Shown: piece after piece, positions 59,716-64,000 of the stretch
Numbering within the stretch: position 1 is the first letter of the stretch
Layout: each line of letters starts with the position of its first letter
Source of the DNA: Symbiodinium natans
Taxonomy: Eukaryota; Sar; Dinophyceae; Suessiales; Symbiodiniaceae
Reading direction: 5' to 3'
DNA length: 64,000 nucleotides
NCBI GenBank assembly: GCA_905221605.1
Contig: CAJNDS010002065.1
Location: 329,501 to 393,500 of the forward strand
Translations under genes and position numbers: made by a program
Notes under the pieces: model-generated
Databases searched by the model: none
What the model saw: only the letters and a program-made list of their open reading frames with translations
Told to the model about the DNA's origin: nothing

Positions 59716-59790
59716 GGGAGCGTGTCTCCGACGGCGTGGGTGCTGGCTCTCGCTGACTGGCATGACCAGATTCCAAAGAGGATCTGCTGA
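59716..59790 (+). CDS. Candidate terminal exon (TAWVLALADWHDQIPKR)
   Basis: Preceded by CCGAACAGAG; 24 codons and TGA. Unknown family. Confidence 0.4.
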   Translation, partial: GSVSPTAWVLALADWHDQIPKRIC

Positions 59791-60488
59791 GTTTTAGGTT
59801 TTGGGCTGGGGTGCTAGTCGCGAGAACGTGGGTTGACTAGCTGGAGTTCTTGGTTTAAAGCCCTGAACCCTAAACCCAAACACCCAAGCCAACCAAGTTC
59901 AAGCCGTAAACCCTAAACCCCAAACCCTCAGCCCTAAACCCTAAACCCTCAGCCCTAAACCCGAAACCCTAAACCCTGAACCCTGAACCCTGAACCCTAA
60001 ACCCTAAACCCTAAGCCCTAAACCCTAAACCCCAAACCCTAAACCTAAACCCTAAACGCCCCCCTTCGCAGCCCTCATGGCACGCTGATGCGCTGAGATG
60101 CGGGGGCTGAGGGGAAGGACCAAGAAGGTGGACAATGAGCCGGCGGCTCTCGGAGGTGGAGGGGGGGGGGGTTGATTAGGGTTTAGGGTTTAGGGTTTGG
60201 GGTTTGGGGTTTGGGGTTTGGGGTTTGGGGTTTGGGGTTTGGGGTGTAGGGTTTAGGGCGTTTAGGGTGTTTCGGGTGTTTAGGATGTTTAGGGTGTTTA
60301 GGGTGTTGAGGGTGACTAGGGTGTTTAGGGTGTTGAGGGTGTTGAGGGTGTTGAGGGTGCTGAGGGTGCTGAGGGTGCTTAGGGTGCTTAGGGTGTTTGG
60401 TGTTTAGGGTTTAAGGTGTGTGTGTGTATATATATATATATGTATATCTAGGGTTGAGGGTTCAGGGTTTGGGGTGTAGGGTTTTGGG

Positions 60489-60521
<33 letters not shown>

Positions 60522-60733
60522 CTACGTTTTAGGTGTTCAGGGTGTTTAGGGTTTAGGTGTTGGGAGTTGGGGGTGGGGGTCGGTTTTTGATAGGAGGGGG
60601 GTTTTGGGATTAGAGACTGGCGACCGGAACGGCCTTATTTGACGTAAGGTTTCCCTCCAGATGCCACCTTCTAGTTACAGCACGGGGAGGGGGTTTAGGG
60701 TTGAGGGTTCAGGTTTCAGGGTTTAGGGTTCAG

Positions 60734-60823
60734 GGTGGTTCCCCTTACCTGACGATGAACCCGAAAAATTTGATTGAGCACGTGACCATGTTCAACAAGC
60801 AGGTCCCTTACGCCAGGCAGTAG
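60734..60823 (+). CDS. Candidate terminal exon or small ORF (MNPKNLIEHVTMFNKQ)
   Basis: After GGTTCAG at an array end the frame reads GGSPYLT then MNPKN... to TAG at 60821-60823. Confidence 0.35.
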   Translation, partial: GGSPYLTMNPKNLIEHVTMFNKQVPYARQ

Positions 60824-61475
60824 AACAAACCCTAAGCCCCAAGCCCTACACCCTAAACCCTAAACCCTAGACCCTAAACCCTAGGCGGTTTAGGGCTCAG
60901 GCTTTAGGGCTTAGGCTTGGCTGAGGGGAGGGTTGGGGGGTTCCCCATCAAGAACAACCCTAAACCCTAAACCCCTAACCCCTACCTAAATCCCTAAACA
61001 GGGTTTAGGGCTTAGGGCTTAGGGCTTAGGGTAAAAACCAAAACCTCAACCCGCACACGTTCCGTTGGTCACTCTTAGCCCCCAATCCGAAGAGTTTGAA
61101 GATCTCAGCCTCTTTCGGGCATTTCAGGGCTTTTGGGGTTTGGGGTTAAGGGTTTAGGGGGGTTAGGCACTTTGGTATGTGTCCTTGTTGAGGGAAACGC
61201 TTTGTGGCTTAGGGTCCGTGCCCAACACTTAAATCCTACACCCGAATTCCAGCAAACCCGAAACCCTTTAAACCCGAATTCCGATCCTTTATCCCCAGCA
61301 AGCCATACAAGCCCTTTGAGCTCAACCCTAAACCCTAAACCCTAAACCCTAAACCCTAAACCCTAAACCCCAAACCCTAAACCCCAAACCCTAAATCCTA
61401 AACCCTAAACCCTAAACCCTAAACCCTAAACCCTAAACCCCAAACCCTAAACCCTAAACCCCCCAAGCCCCGAAG

Positions 61476-61540
61476 GGGCCGCTCCTGCGGCCGCTCCTGC
61501 CGCTACCCCGGCGGCCGGCGGCACCCTGGCGGCTCTCCGG
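61476..61540 (+). CDS. Putative exon (Ala-rich, AATPAAGGTLAALR)
   Basis: Donor CGG|GTGAGG is a textbook site. Acceptor CCCCGAAG directly after a CCCTAAA array. Leaves in phase 0 to 61859. Confidence 0.5.
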
Positions 61541-61858
61541 GTGAGGGTTTAGGGTTTAGGGTTTAGGGTTTAGGGTTTAGGGTTTAGGGTTTAGGGTTTA
61601 ATTAGGGTTTAGGGTTTAGCGTTTGGGGTTTTCAGGGGTTTGGGGTTTTCAGGGGTTTGGGGTTTATAGGGTTTAGGGTTTCGGTGTCTTGGGTTTTCAG
61701 GGGTTTGAGGGTTCTGTTTTCTTTTATTCGGTAGGCTTTGCGCGGTGTTTAGGTGGTTTTGGTGTTTTTGGTGTGTTTGGAGTTTGGGGGTAGCTGGGAT
61801 CTTTGGCTTTGTGAATAGAAAAGTGAATACCCTAAACTGCAAGGCATGGACTCTGCAG

Positions 61859-61954
61859 GTGGCTGGCGGGTTTGGGCGGGGTACCTTCTGGGGCCTCATG
61901 GGTTTGGGTGGTTCTGCCGCCGGAGACGGCATGGGGTGGGATAATGATGTTTGA
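61859..61954 (+). CDS. Candidate terminal exon (Gly-rich, GTFWGLMGLGGSAAG)
   Basis: Acceptor GGACTCTGCAG; 31 codons ending GMGWDNDV and TGA. Phase 0 agrees with 61540, across an intron with arrays and a pyrimidine-poor middle. Confidence 0.55.
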   Translation: MAGGFGRGTFWGLMGLGGSAAGDGMGWDNDV

Positions 61955-63554
61955 TGGCCCTCGGACAACGGCCGCTCTTCGCGTTTCACGAAACTTTCGA
62001 AGGGCCTAAGGGAGTCTGCATCCCAGCCTTCATAGCTTATGCGCTATTTCACACAAGCCCTAAACCCTAAACCCTAAACCCTAAACCCTAAACCCTAAAC
62101 CCTAAACCCTAAACCTAAAACCTAAAACCCCTAACCCTAAACCCGAAACCCTAAAATACGACCGCTTCCCCTAAACCCTAGACTCGCTCATGCAAGGCTC
62201 CGCCACAAGCAGCTCGCAGTGTGTTGGCGGCGTTCCAGGGGTCGAGGTCCAAAGAAGCACTGTTTAGGGGCTAGGGTTTAGGGGTTTAGGGGCTTAGGGG
62301 TTTAGGGCTTTAGGGGTTTAGGGGTTTCGGGGTTTAGGGGTTTAGGGGTTTAGGGTTTAGGGTTTAGGGGTTTAGGGTTTAGGGTTTGGGGCTTAAGGAT
62401 TTAAGGTTTAGGGGTTTGAGGGTTTAGGGTTTTGGCTTTGGGTTTGGGGTTTCGGAAAGAACCTTGGCATCCCAGTGGTGCCTCTTGGCCTGTACCCTCA
62501 TTGTAGAATGGTTGCAGGTTACGCTTTAGAACTGAGAAGCCTGCTTTTTTTTGTAGTGTGTTCGAAGAATCCTATACTAACCCCTAAACCCTAAACTCGA
62601 AACCCTAAGCCCTAAACCGACAATAATTGTCATGGGAACAAGGAAAACAAGCGTTGGATTTTGGGTTTTTAATGGTTCTTAAGGTAGGGTCTGTGAAGGC
62701 TTTAGGCCAGGGTTGGTGGCTTAAGGTTTTCCATTTTGCAAGGGGGTTTAGGGCTTAGGGGTTTAGGGTTTAGAGGTTCTGGGTTCAGGGTTTTGGGTTC
62801 AGGGTTCTTAGTGTTTCCTTAAACCCTCAACCCTACACCCTCAACCCTACACCCTAAACCCTAAACCCTAGACCCTAAACCCCAAACCCTAAACCCTAAA
62901 GCCTAAACCTTATAGAGTTTCAGTGGCTTGTGTGTGGCTTTGGGGCTTCAAGAGTCATAGGATTCAAGGCGTTGAGGGCTCTGAACTGGTGGGTGGGAGT
63001 CGAGCGACGTAACTACGAGGCGATATGAGAATGAAGAAGAGGGTTTAGGGTTTAGGGTTCAAGGTTAGGGTTGGGTGTTTAAGGTTTAGCGTTTAGGGTG
63101 TAGGGTTTTCAACATGTCAATCACGTAAAGCGCGCATCCTCTTGCGGTACCTGGGTAGTGTTCATTGGGGTTATAAGTAGGGTTGCTGCTGTTGTACCTT
63201 GAACTTTTAAGCAGACCACTAAACCTTAACCCCTAAACCCTAAACCCTAAACCCTAAAGCCCCAAACCCCAAACCCCAAACCCCAAACCCCAAACCCCAA
63301 ACCCCAAACCCTAAACCCCAAACCCCAAACCCCAAACCCTAAACCTAAACCCTAAACCCTAAACCCTAACCCTAAACCCTCAACCCTCAACCCTCAACCC
63401 TCAACCCTAAACCCTAAACCCTAAACCCTAAACCCTAAACCCGAATCCCGAAACCCTAAACCCTAGACCCTAAACCCTAAACCCTAAACCCTAAACCCTA
63501 AACCCTAAAGGCCCTAAACCCTAAACCCTAAACCCTAAAGGCCCTAAACCCTAG

Positions 63555-63619
63555 TTTTTGCGAGTTCCGGGAGCAGGTCGCCGGCTTCACGTGGCCGGAG
63601 CTGGCCGTTGAGGCGCATG
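63555..63619 (+). CDS. Putative exon (FREQVAGFTWPELAVEAH)
   Basis: Acceptor ACCCTAG formed at the end of a CCCTAAA array; donor CATG|GTGGAG. One clearly protein-like frame. The gene probably continues beyond the window. Confidence 0.5.
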
Positions 63620-64000
63620 GTGGAGGGCCCTAAACGGGTTTAGAGGGTTTAGGGTTTAGGGTTTAGGGTTTGGGGCATAGGGTTTGAGGATCTAAGGTCT
63701 AGGGTTTAGGGATGAAGCTCAAATTCTGAGCCTCAGCCTAAACCCTAAGCCCTAAGCCCTGAACCCTAAACCCTAAACCCTAAACCCTAAACCCTAAACC
63801 CTAAACCCGAAACCCTAAACCCTAAACCCGAAACCCCAAGGATGAAGTCTCGAACTCCTTGGACACGAAAGCCGCGAAACCCTAGCCTCAACCTCCTATA
63901 TAGCCCCTAAACCCTAAACCCTAAACCCTAAACCCTAAACCCTAAACCCTAAACCCTAAACCCTAAACCCTAAACCCTAAACCCTAAACCCTAAACACTA

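Larger units (their letters stand above)
58200..64000. repeat. Telomere-like arrays to the right edge
   Basis: CCCTAAA at 59310-59450, 61325-61460, 62060-62115, 63380-63545 and 63905-64000; TTTAGGG at 58395-58445, 61545-61615 and 62330-62380; GGGTGTT variants at 60250-60410. The window ends inside an array, but this does not show a chromosome end because identical arrays occur throughout. Confidence 0.85.

Noticed and set aside
63900-64000. Right edge as a chromosome telomere
   Set aside because: The window ends in CCCTAAA, but the same arrays occur in both orientations for 50 kb, so the edge is not evidence of a chromosome end.

Overview
The window looks like nuclear DNA of a dinoflagellate, most likely a symbiodiniacean or a relative. 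The reasons are: telomere-type heptamers TTTAGGG/CCCTAAA throughout; a leucine-rich-repeat gene built from 22-residue LPSGLQTLTFG...FNQSLEGVQ units; a KH domain with a GRGSG loop; a fragment of a LINE reverse transcriptase; exon-like islands bounded by GT, GC or GA donors and AG acceptors; and no bacterial-type gene packing. Family recognition here is from memory and motif reading; no search was run.

Layout. (1) 1-8680: one very large plus-strand coding unit, open at the left edge and broken by at least five frame changes. It carries in order a DxD glycosyltransferase-like region, an alpha/beta-hydrolase-like region (GFSAGS), an SF1 (UPF1-like) helicase (GAPGSGKT, RDEAQQ, GDHRQP) and a proline-rich then globular C-terminal region. 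(2) 8681-10782: a 3' region with three copies of an 8-bp-arm hairpin, two internal duplications and a 12-nt A run. (3) 10.8-14.2 kb: mixed unique DNA with a perfect 26-bp palindrome, an 11-bp minisatellite, a broken KH-domain gene and three ~222-bp tandem repeats. (4) 14.5-64 kb: alternating short unique islands and telomere-like arrays in both orientations. Many islands read as exons, and every one I could support is on the plus strand. Phases agree across several consecutive islands (14925/15155; 15826 to 16570; 27943 to 29604; 33280 to 34332; 55523/56401; 61476/61859). So this stretch appears to be a run of plus-strand split genes whose introns are largely made of telomere-type heptamers. 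The heptamer often supplies the splice donor itself: exon|GTTTAGGG in one orientation, exon|GCCCTAAA in the other.

Inside that landscape sit an intact single-exon LRR gene (39224-41242), a minus-strand LINE fragment (30658-31690) lying within a TTTAGGG array and flanked by a 25-bp duplication of exon sequence, several small terminal-inverted-repeat elements (some with telomeric arrays inside), a 21-bp palindromic satellite (32.1-32.8 kb), tandem 51-bp perfect hairpins (50.8-51.3 kb), an AT-rich inverted repeat (50.1-50.4 kb), and very long G or C/T tracts.

How it fits together: the most interesting hypothesis is that telomere-type arrays, inserted in either direction, became introns of host genes. 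Gene boundaries among the islands are uncertain. Candidate last exons with stops lie at 27295, 38516, 42269, 57863, 59790, 60823 and 61954, and candidate first exons at 14658 and 33280. Transcript data would be needed to fix them.
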